A stretch of DNA of 64,000 nucleotides from NCBI GenBank assembly GCA_025786725.1, contig JAHLTZ010000001.1, positions 248,001 to 312,000 of the forward strand, in the 5' to 3' direction. Shown piece by piece: positions 33,768 through 46,496 of this stretch. Source of the DNA: Syncephalis fuscata (taxonomy: Eukaryota > Zoopagomycota > Zoopagomycetes > Zoopagales > Piptocephalidaceae). The translations under genes and the position numbers were made by a program. The notes beneath the pieces are model-generated. The model did no database searches. It saw only the letters and a program-made list of their open reading frames with translations, and had not been told where the DNA came from. Positions within the stretch are counted from its first letter, which is position 1. Each line of letters begins with the position of its first letter.

Positions 33768-35507
33768 GCTATTGAAGCAAATCTATTAATTCAATAAAAT
33801 AGGTAAAATATCAAGAATGATAGCCAAGAATGTAGTGTTAGCGTATAAAGGATAAATGTGATAAATCTACAGCATATTAATAACAACAACAACAGCAATA
33901 ATAATAATAATAGCCTTGTTGGCTATTAATATCGCTTGAATAAGGGGTATAGTGTCGTTTTGTATATTACCTGCACTGGTTTTACGATATATAAATACCG
34001 CGTTAGAGACTGAACCGGTTTCCGTTCAGCAGTGTTGATGGTACTGAGTGGATAACTGTGCCAAGATATGTAAATGTTTCGGCGCTTTGTGTGCGTTAAA
34101 TACGCTTTAACTATTCGTGTAATAATACTAAATAAAGTTCAAGTGTACTATTACCACTACTACAGCAACAATAGATTTAAAGTGATGCCGTTATGCTAAA
34201 GTGTTGTTGTTAATGCCAATGCTTAGATGCAGAAAAGGAGACAAAGCCGTCGGTCAACGCCAATACTCAAGTTTCATATAGAGCTATGACACGGCATGAA
34301 ATAAAAAATAGATACAAAAGTAAACGACCTCATGGGCCCAGTAAATAGAAAAACGTTTTATTTAAATTGCCAAAAATAGTACAAACTGGGTGTACCTTTG
34401 ACCGCCTTTGTAGAAAAGATCATATAGTGCTTCCATTGGAATATTGGCATGGAAACAGCGGCTAGTCATAGTCGAAACTCTTTTGTAGATGTGCCGAATG
34501 CAGAACAATGATATTGCCCATTCATATTTAGCGCATTATGCCGTGCATACCTGTACTTTGCAATGTAAATGGGCACCCGCATACAATAAATAGATAGCAT
34601 CGATTAACATTGTTCACAATCTCCATTTAATTTATAAAATACCCATGATGTCATAGGTGGTCAAGTAGTTATTTGAAAGCAAACAAATCAATGTATGTAG
34701 ATTACGACTAAGAAGTAGTAGCACCGCCGCACAGCGAACAGAGCCCGTGTTGTAGTAATGGTCATGGTGGTGGTGATGTGGTAGTATAGTAGTAGTAGTA
34801 GTAGTAGTAACAAATCTGGTAGCCATGTCGTTCAAGTCAAAGTCACAGTCGTGGGACAACATAGGCACGTGAATACAGCAATGCAGAAACACAAAGAAAA
34901 GCAATAAAGGAAAAAAGGACAATTTCAATGCTTGTTGTGTTACCAAAGGAATGGCCATATACTAATAATAATAATAATAGGCTCATTGATGGATAAACAT
35001 CAACATAGTGGATCGCACATTAATAAGCTGGCTTTTACATGAGTTATCTTAATAAAAATACCGCTAAAGATAGGCTTATGGTGTAATAAGCACTCGTGCA
35101 AACGAGGATAAGAAAACAGAAAAGGATAATCCCTAGCATATGAGTATATATCCGTATTGCTGTGCTGTTATCACGGCCAGTGTCGTTACCACGATCACAT
35201 TTTAACTGAAGGTCAATGGAAGAGTATGAAAGGCGCGGCAAAGGAATGGAAGATAATGAAGATGATGTTTGAGTTTAAAAAGGTAGAAAGAAGCGATAAA
35301 ATAGTGGAAGAGAGAGAGAGGAAAGAGAGAGCGAGAAAGAGAACAAGAACAAGCAAGTAATAGCCGTGGTTGTAGTTGTAATAGTCATAGTAGTCATAGT
35401 AGTAGTAGTAATAAGTAGTAGTAATATTATTGTAAAACAGACAATATTAATGCTAGACTATATTGAAATGCTAGCCGTATCGTCTTTTCTAGTTTGTTCA
35501 TAGCAGC
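33768..35507. other. Gene-poor 1.7-kb interval with simple repeats
   Basis: It holds (CAA)n/(TAA)n near 33890-33915, (GTA)n at about 34786-34808, a GA-rich tract at 35300-35350 and (GTA)n again at about 35390-35420. ORFs at 34632-34958 and 35044-35241 are low-complexity and unsupported. Confidence 0.5.
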
Positions 35508-36517
35508 TTAAAGAATAATGCAACAACCGGATGATTGAGCCTTTGGTTCCGACGGTGATTGTTGCTGAGTAGCACTATGACCGGTACCATTACGCCCACT
35601 GGCCGCCGAGATGTTGGACTGGCGTCGAATTTCACGTACTAGACTTTGGAATGCCTCGTCAATGTTCAAACGCTCTTTGGCACTCGTTTCCAAGAAGAGT
35701 GCGTTTGATTGACGGGCAAATGCATGGCCTTCTTCCGTTGTCACTTGTCGGAATTGGTGAAGATCGCTCTTGTTACCTAGAATAATAATAGGACACTGAT
35801 AAAATAGTTAATATACTAAAGTGTTAATCAGTGGTAATACATACTGGACCGTATTCCTTGGCACGATGAATCTGATCACGAATAGGTCCTAATTCCTCGA
35901 GTGATTCACGTGCTGTGATAGAGTAAACACAGATAAATCCATCACCTTGTCGCATAAATTTGTCACCAAATAAACCACTAATAGTGTACACATGTATATT
36001 ATTAATCTATCCTTTTACTTAATCTTGACTACCTACCGATATTCCTCTTGTCCAGCTGTATCTGTAATATCCAAATTACACTCAAGACCATCTATCGTAC
36101 ATGTTTTGCAATAGCAATCCTCTAATAGCATAAGTATTCAATAGTTTACAAATGGATAGATGGTTAGCATAGTTGTTGCATCAACAGGATAGCTACTTAC
36201 CAATAGTAGGATCATATCTAATAGATAGATGGTTGGTTGGTTGGTTTATTATAAAGTATAGGGTTAGTAACAGATACCAATAGATGATAAGTGCCAAGTA
36301 TTATGCTAAACTATAAAAGCCAGCATCATACAAATAGGCTCTATTTAACGAGTACTTACTCTTCAACAAATCTGATAAATACAGGTAAAACATGTAAGTC
36401 ATCTATAGATAGTATCTAGTTAATAACTTACTGATTACGTGTGAAGCTAAGTGTAATGGCGGATTTACCAACACCACCACCACCTAGCACCACAATGTTA
36501 TATTTAACCATATTCAT
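35508..36517 (-). CDS. RAS: Ras-family small GTPase
   Basis: Membrane-anchored GTP switch. Six exons: 36517-36432, 36371-36360, 36217-36201, 36121-36037, 35977-35845 and 35795-35508; 206 residues. The G1 loop is GGGGVGKSA; the effector loop FVEEYDPTIEDCY is split over two tiny exons of 12 and 17 nt. DTAGQEEY is the switch II motif, NKSD is G4 and ETSAK is G5. The C-terminus is Ser/Gln-rich and ends GCCIIL, a CAAX box with Leu last, predicting geranylgeranylation, and a neighbouring Cys for palmitoylation. Switch II reads EEYRGLFGDKFMRQGDGF, which differs from canonical Ras (usually EEYSAMRDQYMRTGEGF). The family call is secure; the subgroup is open. Confidence 0.93.
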
Positions 36518-39311
36518 TTTGAAAGAGGGTGAACAGACAAATGTGTATAGCCGTCAACAAAGGTGTGTGTGTGTGTGTGTAAAATAACAAGAGATATCGC
36601 AAAATCGAGATACTAAACCAATAAGACCAGGTGTAGACTATCCGCTGTACAACTATAATATAATCAATAAATCAATAAATCAGTTAGCTATATTCGTATA
36701 TATTTAAATCATAGTCACATCATAACATTTAACAGTTGTTTATATTATAATTACTATTATTATTGTAATAATATAGTATAATATAGTATAATATAATATA
36801 ATTACAGTATCCAAATACTATTGAATACAATGGTATACATAACCACACTCGACATAGTAATAGACATACCCCAGTAATAGTAATCTCAATACACAACGTA
36901 CAGTAACACACTAGACTGGATTGATAACAATCTCCAATGATATTAAGTCAATGAACACAGTGACCAGGTGCAAACTAGCAATAATATAATCAATTAAACG
37001 AAAAGAAAAAGAGTTAGTGAAACGATGCCTATGGCCTTTCACCAGATATATATGCAAACACGCATATATATATTTATATATTTATAATGGCCTTGTTGTC
37101 TAAGGACGCAGTACAAGTAGGGCGTTTGAAAGTCTAAGCCTTCATATACTGGACTAAACGGGTTTTTATCCATTGGTGGATATCTGGAGGCATAGACATG
37201 AAACCGACCATTTGCAACGATAATATTAAACAAGCAATAACCAACCAGACAAACAAAGGAGTCACCGCTGTCAACCTATAGAGCATCACGCTCTACTCGT
37301 CTATACAGACAAGTGGCCAATAACCAGATGGGGTCGCATCCAGTCAATACAGATGAAACAGACAGAGTGCTAAATTAAGCTACCATCACTAATACTTTGT
37401 AACAGTCCTTCATCTGAATCGACCATCCAACTCACAAACTATAACTACAACCAATACTAAACACAATAAACACTACTTACTCGTAGTGACAGTAACAACG
37501 GGTATGGAATGGGGCTGTTTGGTTGGTAGTTGTAATAATGTAAAAAACGATGAAGGAAATAAACGATAGTGTGTATAGTGTGGTGGTGAGTAAGTGGGCG
37601 TGCTTTTTCCATACACACACCCATACACACACACACACATTATTCCTTCCACTTGTGTGTGTGAGTGAAGCCATAGGTGAGTAAATGGCCAGTCAACCAA
37701 TCAACAGGCTTTCATGATAAAAAGGAAGTGTGTGATTAAGGAGATCACCACAAATGATGATAATGACGCTTAATAAATGTCCTCCACATTCAATGGATGG
37801 AGTGATGGATTGAGAGTGATATTCACCCACAGACGGAGTCAATATTTACTAAAAAGAAAACAGGTGGGCCAAGGTGGTAAAAAGTATATAGAAAAAAGCA
37901 TCCATATCACACCCCATGATATGACATAGTTATCAATATATGAATATTAATAAGGAAAACATGCATCGATAGATGGTTGGTTGGTTCTACGAACAACAAC
38001 AACAGCCACAGCCACAACTAGCACTATTGCTAACAGATGCTATGTGTTTGAGATTATTATGAATGGTTGGTATCAAACTTGTACAAGTACAACATCTATC
38101 CTTTCTCACAACATATAAAACACATGATATTTACCTATATTTTAGTATTAATATTAAGTGCCAATACACGAATAAGCGTTGGGCAACAATAGATAGAGAA
38201 GCCGACGAGAATAAGCTGGTTATTAACTAGAAATGGCAGATTGACAACAATAACTACTGCAGTAATTCAATAAGTAGACAAAGGGGGAGGCGCGTTGGTA
38301 TCGTTGTTGTCGTTGTTGTTAAAGATAGAGCGAGTAAGATAGTGAGTGAGTGAGTGAGTGAGTGAGTGAATACGGCACAAACTAGAGCAACAAGAAAAAG
38401 GAGCAACTTGTAACGGTACAATCAGTATCCGTTCTGGCCTATGTGCGTGCGTGGGTGTGTGTGGCTGTGTGGTGGAGTACACAGACGAGTGATTGTAGTA
38501 GATATGTAAAGACAAGCATGCAAATGGCGTAAACTGCCAAATAAAGCTAATTGATGCAAGAATGGCCTATGGAATAGTTCACATTTATACCTATGGCCAT
38601 TTAAACAGAGCATTGGTTTATTAATCCAGTCCATGCAATGCTTAGCCACATTATATAAATCATCGATAAATACATGATTTGTCGTAAAGATAAAAGACTA
38701 GTTTTTGTGTATGTGTATTAGTAATGGATAGTAGACGACTATTTGTCATGGCTGTACATCATCCTATTGCCTGTGTTGCACTACATAACACATACACAGA
38801 TGTATTGTATAGCCACACTTACTTTGAGCAATCCAATGAGGCAAATACTAATGTCGGATAAAATAGATGACTTGAAGGCAAATACGGTTTACAGGGCAGT
38901 ATACAGAGAAGAATCTTGGCGGTAATTACTATTAGTTTCCTTTTAGGCATCGGCATAATAACTTACTTTAATAAGACCAAGTAGACTGCCAAAGGTAAAA
39001 TAAATTCTATTTTGAGTAAGCCAGGGCCATTTCTTAGATACTTGAGCTATCCAATGGAAATGTTCGTTATACTGCCACCATCTATAGAGCTGTTGATACC
39101 ATCGAGTGCATGTCTAGTATCATTGTTAATAGATAGTATACTCTATAATGGCTGCTACTTACAGTTCTATGTAGTGGTGGAGATAGCAGTAATAGCTTCT
39201 CTTCCTCCTCCTCTTCCCCATGCCTTATCCCCTCTGCATTCTCCTCATGCTTCAACGTCATTAATGCATTGTCTTTGCTTAAATGTGCATGGGCCCCTTT
39301 TCGGCGATTAC
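36518..39311. other. 2.8-kb gene-poor interval with microsatellites
   Basis: Long gap between the 5' end of the Ras gene and the 3' end of the kinase. It holds (TG)n at 36563-36581, TATA runs at 37060-37085, (CA)n at 37612-37640, a GTGAGTGA tetranucleotide tract at 38340-38370 and a TG-rich tract at 38440-38470. Short ORFs (e.g. minus 37039-37233, plus 39012-39365) have no conserved features. It could contain UTRs or non-coding transcripts. Confidence 0.5.
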
Positions 39312-41741
39312 TTAGTGTATGATATGCCCCTGGCAATGTGGGAACGGACATTTGGCGAAATGTGATCTTTTACGAATAATCGATGGCATGGAAACTTCCA
39401 TGGTGGAGGCACGGGCAGCTTGAGTTAAAACTCCGTCTGTCCCTTCAAGCCAGTCTTCTGCAGTATAATGGATGTCACTATGATCGCTATCATCGATAGC
39501 TGTATCTTGAAGACGGCCACCAATATCGCTTGTATCGAATTCACTAGGAGCATTTGATGGCTGTTCAATAATCGTTGGTTCGTGGCTTGATCGGTTACGG
39601 GATGCCTGTAGCATTAATCCCGTTAAATTGGTGGTATTCTAGACATTATAAGCTAATGACGGTAGATGCTAATTACTTACTGAAGAAAATATATCTGTAC
39701 TCGATATTTGACCTGAATTCCATACATCTAGAATGTTATCAACAGATGGACGACTAAATGGATTTCTTGATAATAATGCTATAATAAGGTCTTTGAAGGT
39801 AGATGGAATTGGTTCCACGCCCGATTCTTGTCGTAGATAGTCGGGAAACGAAGGGATACTAGTACAGTCATTATAATAGTCAATAACATATAATAAGGTG
39901 CAGTATGTTGCTGATTACCCGTCAAATGCTAGTATTTCTTCTTTAAGCTCATCTACATTTTCAATATTACGATATGGTAGTTGAGAATAGCATAGATAGT
40001 AGAAGAGTAGACCGAGTGACCACATATCGGCCTTTAATGAGAAATTTGGTAAATAGCGACCGTGTTCATCCATGGCAATCAGTTCAGGTGCCATAAATTC
40101 AAGTGTTCCTGTGGCACCTGATCGAGATCGATTGGTTTGTGATTTGTTATTTTGATTCAATTGTGATAAATCTTCACATTCACCAAAATCTGACAACAAA
40201 ATACGTGGTCTATTGATATGGATATTAATTGATTAATTAGTTATTGACTATTTGATATTCTAGTCATAGAATGACTTACAGTTGTTTGTATTTATCTACT
40301 CTGGTAAAGCTTTTAATGTTAGGTCGATGTGTACCATCATCGTAACTTAATAGTAGATTACATGGCTTCAAATCACGATGAATAATACCGTTGTGATGTA
40401 AATGAGCTAGACCTTCACACGTACCTAGCATGAAGTGCTCAATTTCTTCCAAGGTTAATCGTCGTAATTGTGGCTGTGTCTCCATAAGCGGATAGGGTTG
40501 GCTACGACGACGGCGTGCCCGTTGAGATGCTGTCATATTGGGTTCTTCAATCGCTAGATATTCTTCTAGATTGCCTCCATTGGCACATTCCTAAGTAGTA
40601 GCATGCATGTAATTAAAACCATTTACAATGTATTAATAGCGATTTACCATAAGAATAAATAGACAAGGTACAACCGGTCCTGGTTCGTTTGGCAGTCAGC
40701 GATCAATATAGAGATAATTAAATAAATCTTACCAAATGATCCCATTTGATAGTGTTCAAGCCATGAATGCTTATAATCTACAATATTCGGATGATGAAGT
40801 CGTTCAAGTAAATGAACTTCTCGAAGCATTCTTAATAGCCATGCCTTATTATCGCCTATACAGTCATTATAGCCATTTATAATAGAATAAATAACATCAT
40901 AATTGACCTACCCACTGGTACTTTTTTAATAGCATATTCTCCTAATTTCACTTGGTCCAATACATGCTAATAATTACAATATAAATAATTGCTTATTGGG
41001 TGTGTTTATTACAATATGGTTTACCTGACATAAAAATACCTGACCTCTTAGGCCACGGCCTAGCTGTTTCTCTTCAACAAAGAACCGTTCATAGTATCCT
41101 TGGTTAAATGCACGCTCATGTAGTGATTCCTGGCCCATAGTAGGGACAAAATCAGGTGTACCTCGTTGTGAATAGTCATTGCCGCCAGGTGTTGAGCTAT
41201 ATATCAGTTGGTTAATCAACTGGCTATTAAATATAGATTTAGGCCATTTACCTGATAGCTTTACCCAGTAATCGGAAATAATTACGATCCATTTGCACAT
41301 TAGCCGTGCTATCTGTTACAGGGGAAGATGGTTCAAATGGTCGATGACACATTGCACAGTAGCCAGCATTCGATACACTTGTCTAAGGAATAGGATGGTT
41401 ATAGTGGTCATTGTTTAACTAATATCCTGAATGACTATGTAACATGAAATACTTACCACAGGCATTGGTTCATTAGGTATAATACGTCGCACGGCAACAC
41501 GGTTAGATAGAGGATTATAGACAACAACCTGTCCTTGGTCTTCATTCCGGCTATATTGTTATGGTTTAGAGCCAAGATACAATATATCTATAATATACAT
41601 GACTTACAGAATCACGGTCCAATCTGCACGACGCGATATTTGCCCCATAGCAGAGCTTTGTATTGAGCCACGTCGGCTCCATGGCGTACTGGTTGCCGAT
41701 TCGGCCGGCGAAGAGGTGCGCGAATACATAGGTTGTGCCAT
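39312..41741 (-). CDS. IKS1: IKS1-like serine/threonine protein kinase
   Basis: Fungal-type kinase of unknown substrate. Eleven exons: 41741-41608, 41550-41457, 41382-41252, 41196-41025, 40966-40912, 40855-40733, 40679-40648, 40590-40280, 40209-39919, 39858-39681 and 39638-39312; 615 residues. N-terminal part has a CAMCHRPF half-finger and NYFRLL, both features of IKS1. The kinase domain shows QLGRGLRGQVFLC (Gly loop), YAIKKVP (Lys), MLREVHLLERLHHPNIVDY, LFILMECANGGNLEEY (hinge), HRDLKPCNLLL (catalytic loop), SDFGEC (DFG), GTLEFMAPEL and WSLGLLFYYLCY. An Arg-rich insert (SQRARRRRSQP) precedes the catalytic loop. Exon 7 is only 32 nt. The C-terminal 110 residues are Ser/Asp-rich. All junctions keep frame. 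Confidence 0.92.
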
Positions 41742-42703
41742 GCGTAGGAATTACTAAATAGGCGAGTAATGAGAGTGAAATAGTTACGATGAAGCTAGTT
41801 TTACAGCTATACTGTTATAGTTGAATCAGTCCGATACTAAGGTGTCATTCCGTTGATCATAAGAATTGACAATAGTCAGTAGTTCAGTAGCTAGTAAAAC
41901 GGCAAAGAAAATAGATTGGGACGTAGTAGAACCAAGCGTAGGCGAGTCGTGATGACACAACTATAAAGCAGTGGCAGTGTGAGCCATGTTCCAAATAATT
42001 TGACATTGGCTGTCGTCACTTCATGTGACTGCATTTCAAACTTGATATTTTGATTATCAATGTTCAATTATGTTCTACAGACCCCCCAATAACAAGTGGT
42101 TAGTAGTTTAAAAGACTAATGTTGATCATTCCCAGGCACAATAACTCTTTTAAACTATTAGAAAATATTCAAATAGTGCACGTGGTCTCTGTTACAAACA
42201 ATAGGGTGTGCACATCCATGGCGGATCTACATGCGCTAGACGCAGTGTAAATGAATGATCCGACTCAGTATATGGATGTGGATAAGTACATCTCCTTACT
42301 ATTGGAGGTGGAAATAACGATGATAGCAATGATAGCGACAACGACAGCAAAAACAAGGACGACGACGACGACGACGACAGCATTGGCCAGCCGCCTTGAT
42401 AATCATTGCTGAAACTGACATGGCTGTACCTTTTAAATAACAAATAAATATTCTCCTTAATAATGAATTTTAGTTTACTTACGTTTGTCGCAAATTCTAC
42501 TTGCTGTGTTTTTGTTAGCACTTTCAGTCGTTGACGCAAGCAAAGTTAACCACCGTTTGTTTCTAATGCGCATTGTCTTCTGTATTGATTACGTTGCTCG
42601 CAGTTTATAAATCAACCAATTCGCTTCTACACTACCGTACAAATTTAACAAACAAACAAACAAACAAAATAGTCAACAGAAATCTGTACTGTTTTACCCG
42701 CTC
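41742..42703. other. Divergent intergenic region kinase / PQ-loop gene
   Basis: About 960 bp. A (GAC)n tract lies at about 42355-42378 and an AAAC repeat just upstream of the PQ-loop start (42645-42668). No supported gene. Confidence 0.5.
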
Positions 42704-44081
42704 ATGGATTCAATTACCAGTGGTAATTCCACCGATACTGAAGTAGGCATTTATCCTCTGGGCGAGTTTCTGGACGAGCCAAGAGATTTGAGCACGGCTA
42801 ATCATCTTTGATTATTCGCGAAGTTTTAGGCAGTGCTTCGTTGTTGTTCTGGTCTATTCAACTTCTACCGCAAGGTGTGTGTACCAGATAACCGGGATTT
42901 ACTGTAGTATTAATTAACCACGCAATGAATAATAGTGATTAGAAATTATCGAAATGGTTCAACTGTCGGTTTATCGGCATGGATGCTAGTTTTATGGAGT
43001 TTAGAAGCATGTCTATCAGGGGCCTATTTAATAGTACAAAAGCTTGCTATTAGCTTAACTATCCAGTCGGAGCTATTTTTACTATTTTCGCTGTTTTGTT
43101 CTGTTCAATGTTACTACTATTCAAGGTAATAGATTTGTAGCTGTAACTACTAAGTGCATTAACGTGGCTATCAAACGGCTAGAAAGCGACCTTTGATTAA
43201 TGCAATGGCACTTTTTATTGCTATGGCGTTGCTGGCGGCACTTCTTCAAATCGGCGTAATTTTTGGTATTCAGGTAATGATAATTTATTGAACATAAATT
43301 ATAATTAACAATCACAAATATGTAGAATGTATTAGGAAATGAGCCTAGTTCGTCTAAAAACTCGTATTATTGGATTTTACAAGTTTTGGGTATATTACCA
43401 GTGGCATTAAGCATTCTTGGATTTATTCCACAGTACATTGAAGTGTTCAGTAAGTTTAATTGGTTTAATTGTTGCATTTAACTAATTATTGATAATGTGA
43501 TAGAGCTACAAAATAGCTATGGACTAAGTAAATGTTTTTTATTTTTAGATATGCAAGGCGCTGTATTTGCACTGGGTTGTCTGGCATTTCACCAAAAGTT
43601 TGATATTCTAGCAGCTGCCAATATTGCCTCAATTCTTGTTTTAGATATTGGCTTGATCATCATTTGCTTAATGTTCTATAGTCGCTCACCAAGACGCTAT
43701 GAGATCAAAAAAACACCCGATGCTAACCTTACCATTGATTGTGAAGACCGGTTTAACTCCGATAAACTGTCGATTACTACAGTCGAATGGTGGCCAACAA
43801 CACACGAATTGGAGGATGAGTGCGATACGAGAAAAGATGGGATTATGCAAGAATTGGGAGCATTGCGTAAAAAGATGTCTGTTAAGCGCAAATGCTCCAC
43901 TTCGTCATCCTATGCTGGCACACTCTACACCCCGTCGCAGCAGGTCATTACTATGGTCACCATACCCCTTGCTCGTGCCCACACTATGAATATGGATTTT
44001 GTAACATCGCAGCCAAATATTACAATGTCTCCTCCGCCAAGACCACAGACACCGCTAATTATTCCTGAGCTAAAGGAATAG
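42704..44081 (+). CDS. PQ-loop repeat membrane protein, apparent 1-bp frameshift in exon 1
   Basis: Seven-helix PQ-loop (SLC66/MtN3-clan) protein, typically vacuolar/lysosomal amino-acid exporters. Exons: 42704-42874, 42936-43125, 43183-43273, 43326-43449 and 43504-44081, about 384 residues. First PQ motif LLPQVIRNYRNGSTVGLSAW spans intron 1; the second is GFIPQYIEVFKLQNSYGLS. Helices follow each, e.g. GAVFALGCLAF and ASILVLDIGLIIICLMFY. The C-terminal 150 residues are a hydrophilic tail with many Ser/Thr/Pro. The N-terminal reading frame from 42704 (MDSITSGNSTDTEVG) meets a stop at about 42810; adding one base at the AA near 42800 joins it to IIREVLGSASLLFW. This is the intact-looking relative of the three tandem copies downstream. 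Confidence 0.82.
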
Positions 44082-45418
44082 TGGTTTCATGCAATTATCT
44101 GGTGCATTTTGAGTAATAAAGCTTTACTAGTAAACTAAAACAAACTGTTTGGACAGTCTATTAATTATATAGCGTACGTAACTTTTTATGATAGTGTGTC
44201 ATTAGATATCCGGGTTATAATGATGAAAATAGTTTAGATAAACAAATGCTTTTACTGTGTACTTTGTAATATATACTAGTTACATGATCATTATAAATAT
44301 AACTAGGACTAAGTATTATATTAATGATAATATAGCATTATAATAATATCCATATAAATGATGGCCTAAAAACAGCAATTGGCCATATTATCAATTTAAT
44401 AATAAATGCCTTGTTAAGGGTAGTCATGCAGAAAACCCATACACTCGCCTTAGTATACCTGTGGTGTTTAAAATGCTTGCCTTGGTTGTAATAGTGTTTT
44501 ATATGTCTAGCTTATGGCACGCAGCTCGTTTAACCAAGCCAACTTGTCAATTGTTTGTCAATGCAAATAGTTATTTGAAAAGTAAATGGTGATTGTTTTG
44601 GTCAAGATTCTTGACAAGATACTATTTTATTGCCATTAAAATCAGTATCAGGTTAGATAGAATTGTACAACTACACTTGTCTATTATTTAAATAGTTATA
44701 CTGAAAATGACCTACATAATGGCCAAGTCCAGTGTGTCGCTACCACCTAGTTTATAACCAGGCATTATACAACTATTCTGATTTATTTTGCCGAATAAAG
44801 CACAATTATGAAAACCATTGTTTTATCCGTGTTACAGGTAAAATTAAATGACAAGTCAAAACCAAGCCTTTCAGCATTATTAATTGTGCTGTTACATCAG
44901 TTTAAATGAAAAATCATGAATGATTGGTGTATTTTGACATATTCTCAGCTATTGTTGCACGGCTCATTTGATAACAATAGGCTGTTGATGCCTTATTTGC
45001 TCTAAATCTTATAAGCTGATTTCTATTGTCCATGTATAGCAAATTGGCAATTGGTTTCAGGTTGGTATGCAATTCATTTGTTATATGTAACAATGTGTGG
45101 GTAATAGCCCGAATCACCCTTATTTGATGAAACAATATTGTGTGCCTTACACATGAAAAGAAGGTAGATGTTTTAGTCATTATGTTCGTTAATACTTCTT
45201 ATTAAAAGACTGCTCCGTTTTTTAACTTGAATGAAAATCGTCGACTTTTTTACTTTGACATCGCCTTGTTTCATGATTGATGCTACGACATACTTGTTCG
45301 CATTGATGCTACGATAACTTATCAGCAATTATAAATACTGTTTTATGAATTATTCTAAATACCGCAACTATTCTTTATATTCCTCAAAAATACATTCTAT
45401 TTTTAACATCATATCATA

Positions 45419-46496
45419 ATGCAGACTCACACTCGCGAAATAGTAAAAGAGGTCTCGGATCTTTAGCTTTACTATTTTGGTCTTTTCAACTTGTACCACA
45501 AAGTAAGTATAAGCAGTAAAATTAATTATACGGCAGCTTATTGACCACTTAAAAAGTATGGAAGATGTATAAAGAGAGATCCTCCAAAGGTGTATCTAGC
45601 CTAATGATGCTGATCTGGATTGCTGGATGCGCATTTTACGCGTCCTACGCAGTTGCATTGGATCTTGCAGTGACGCTTATTATCGAACCGCAGGCGGTTT
45701 TACTTTTTGCACTCGTTTGTTATGCTCAGTGTATTTACTATGAAAAGCAAGTATATTAATGACTGTGACACTGATAACTAACAATACTATAGAAAACTAT
45801 CCAAGCTTACTACGGCTTCTATTATATTAATAATTGTTTTTATTTGTGTTGGTCTAGAAGTAGGAAGCATTTATGGTACAATTGTAAGTGGATCAATATT
45901 TTATAATTATTAATTAACATTATTATTATGTAATTAGGAAGCTGACCGTCAGGGATTAACTGGTGTTGTTGCATTCATGGGAATCTTGCCTGCTGTTTTG
46001 ATTGATATTGGCTTTTTGCCTCAGTATTGGGAAGTGTGGGGTAAGTCGCTACTGTATTGATACTACCATTGTCATACTAATGATTGAAATAGTGACTAAA
46101 AGTGCCAGTGGTATTAGTTACGGCTTTTTAGCAATGGATATAATCGGATCTGTATTCTCTATCCTTAGCCTTATTTTCCACGAACATATTGATCCTATTG
46201 CTGCCGCCATTTACATTTCGGTCCTTATACTAAACTCAGGATTACTGGCTATTAAGATTATATTTGCCTTACGCGATCGCACAAGACTGCGCCATAATTT
46301 GACTACTTGTAATACTGTGTGTGAAAAGGGATTGCCTATGGAATCAGTAATGACGGAATCCACAATCATAGTGCGTGATGATGAAAAGTGCGAAAACAAA
46401 ACCATTATAATATTACTACTAGCTGCATTTTATTCATTAATTATTCAAAAATCTATTAAATTTTGTGTTGAATTTAAGCGAGAAATCTACATGTGA
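45419..46496 (+). pseudogene. PQ-loop tandem copy 1 (one frameshift)
   Basis: Exons 45419-45502, 45557-45746, 45793-45883, 45938-46040 and 46093-46496. First PQ motif LVPQIWKMYKERSSKGVS spans intron 1; the second is GFLPQYWEVWVTKSASGISYGF. Intron 2 (45747-45792) has a GC donor, AA|GCAAGT. Exon 1 lacks one G relative to copy 2 (GAGGTCTCGG against GAGGTGCTCGG, about 45453), which breaks the frame after 11 codons. Everything downstream is open. The last about 25 codons (IIQKSIKFC...) read antisense through the QPRTase remnant, so the original stop is probably lost. It could be a live gene with one sequencing error. Confidence 0.7.

Noticed and set aside
37039-37233. 64-codon minus-strand ORF between Ras and kinase genes
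   Set aside because: No splice partner, no known motif, and its downstream end runs into a TA microsatellite.
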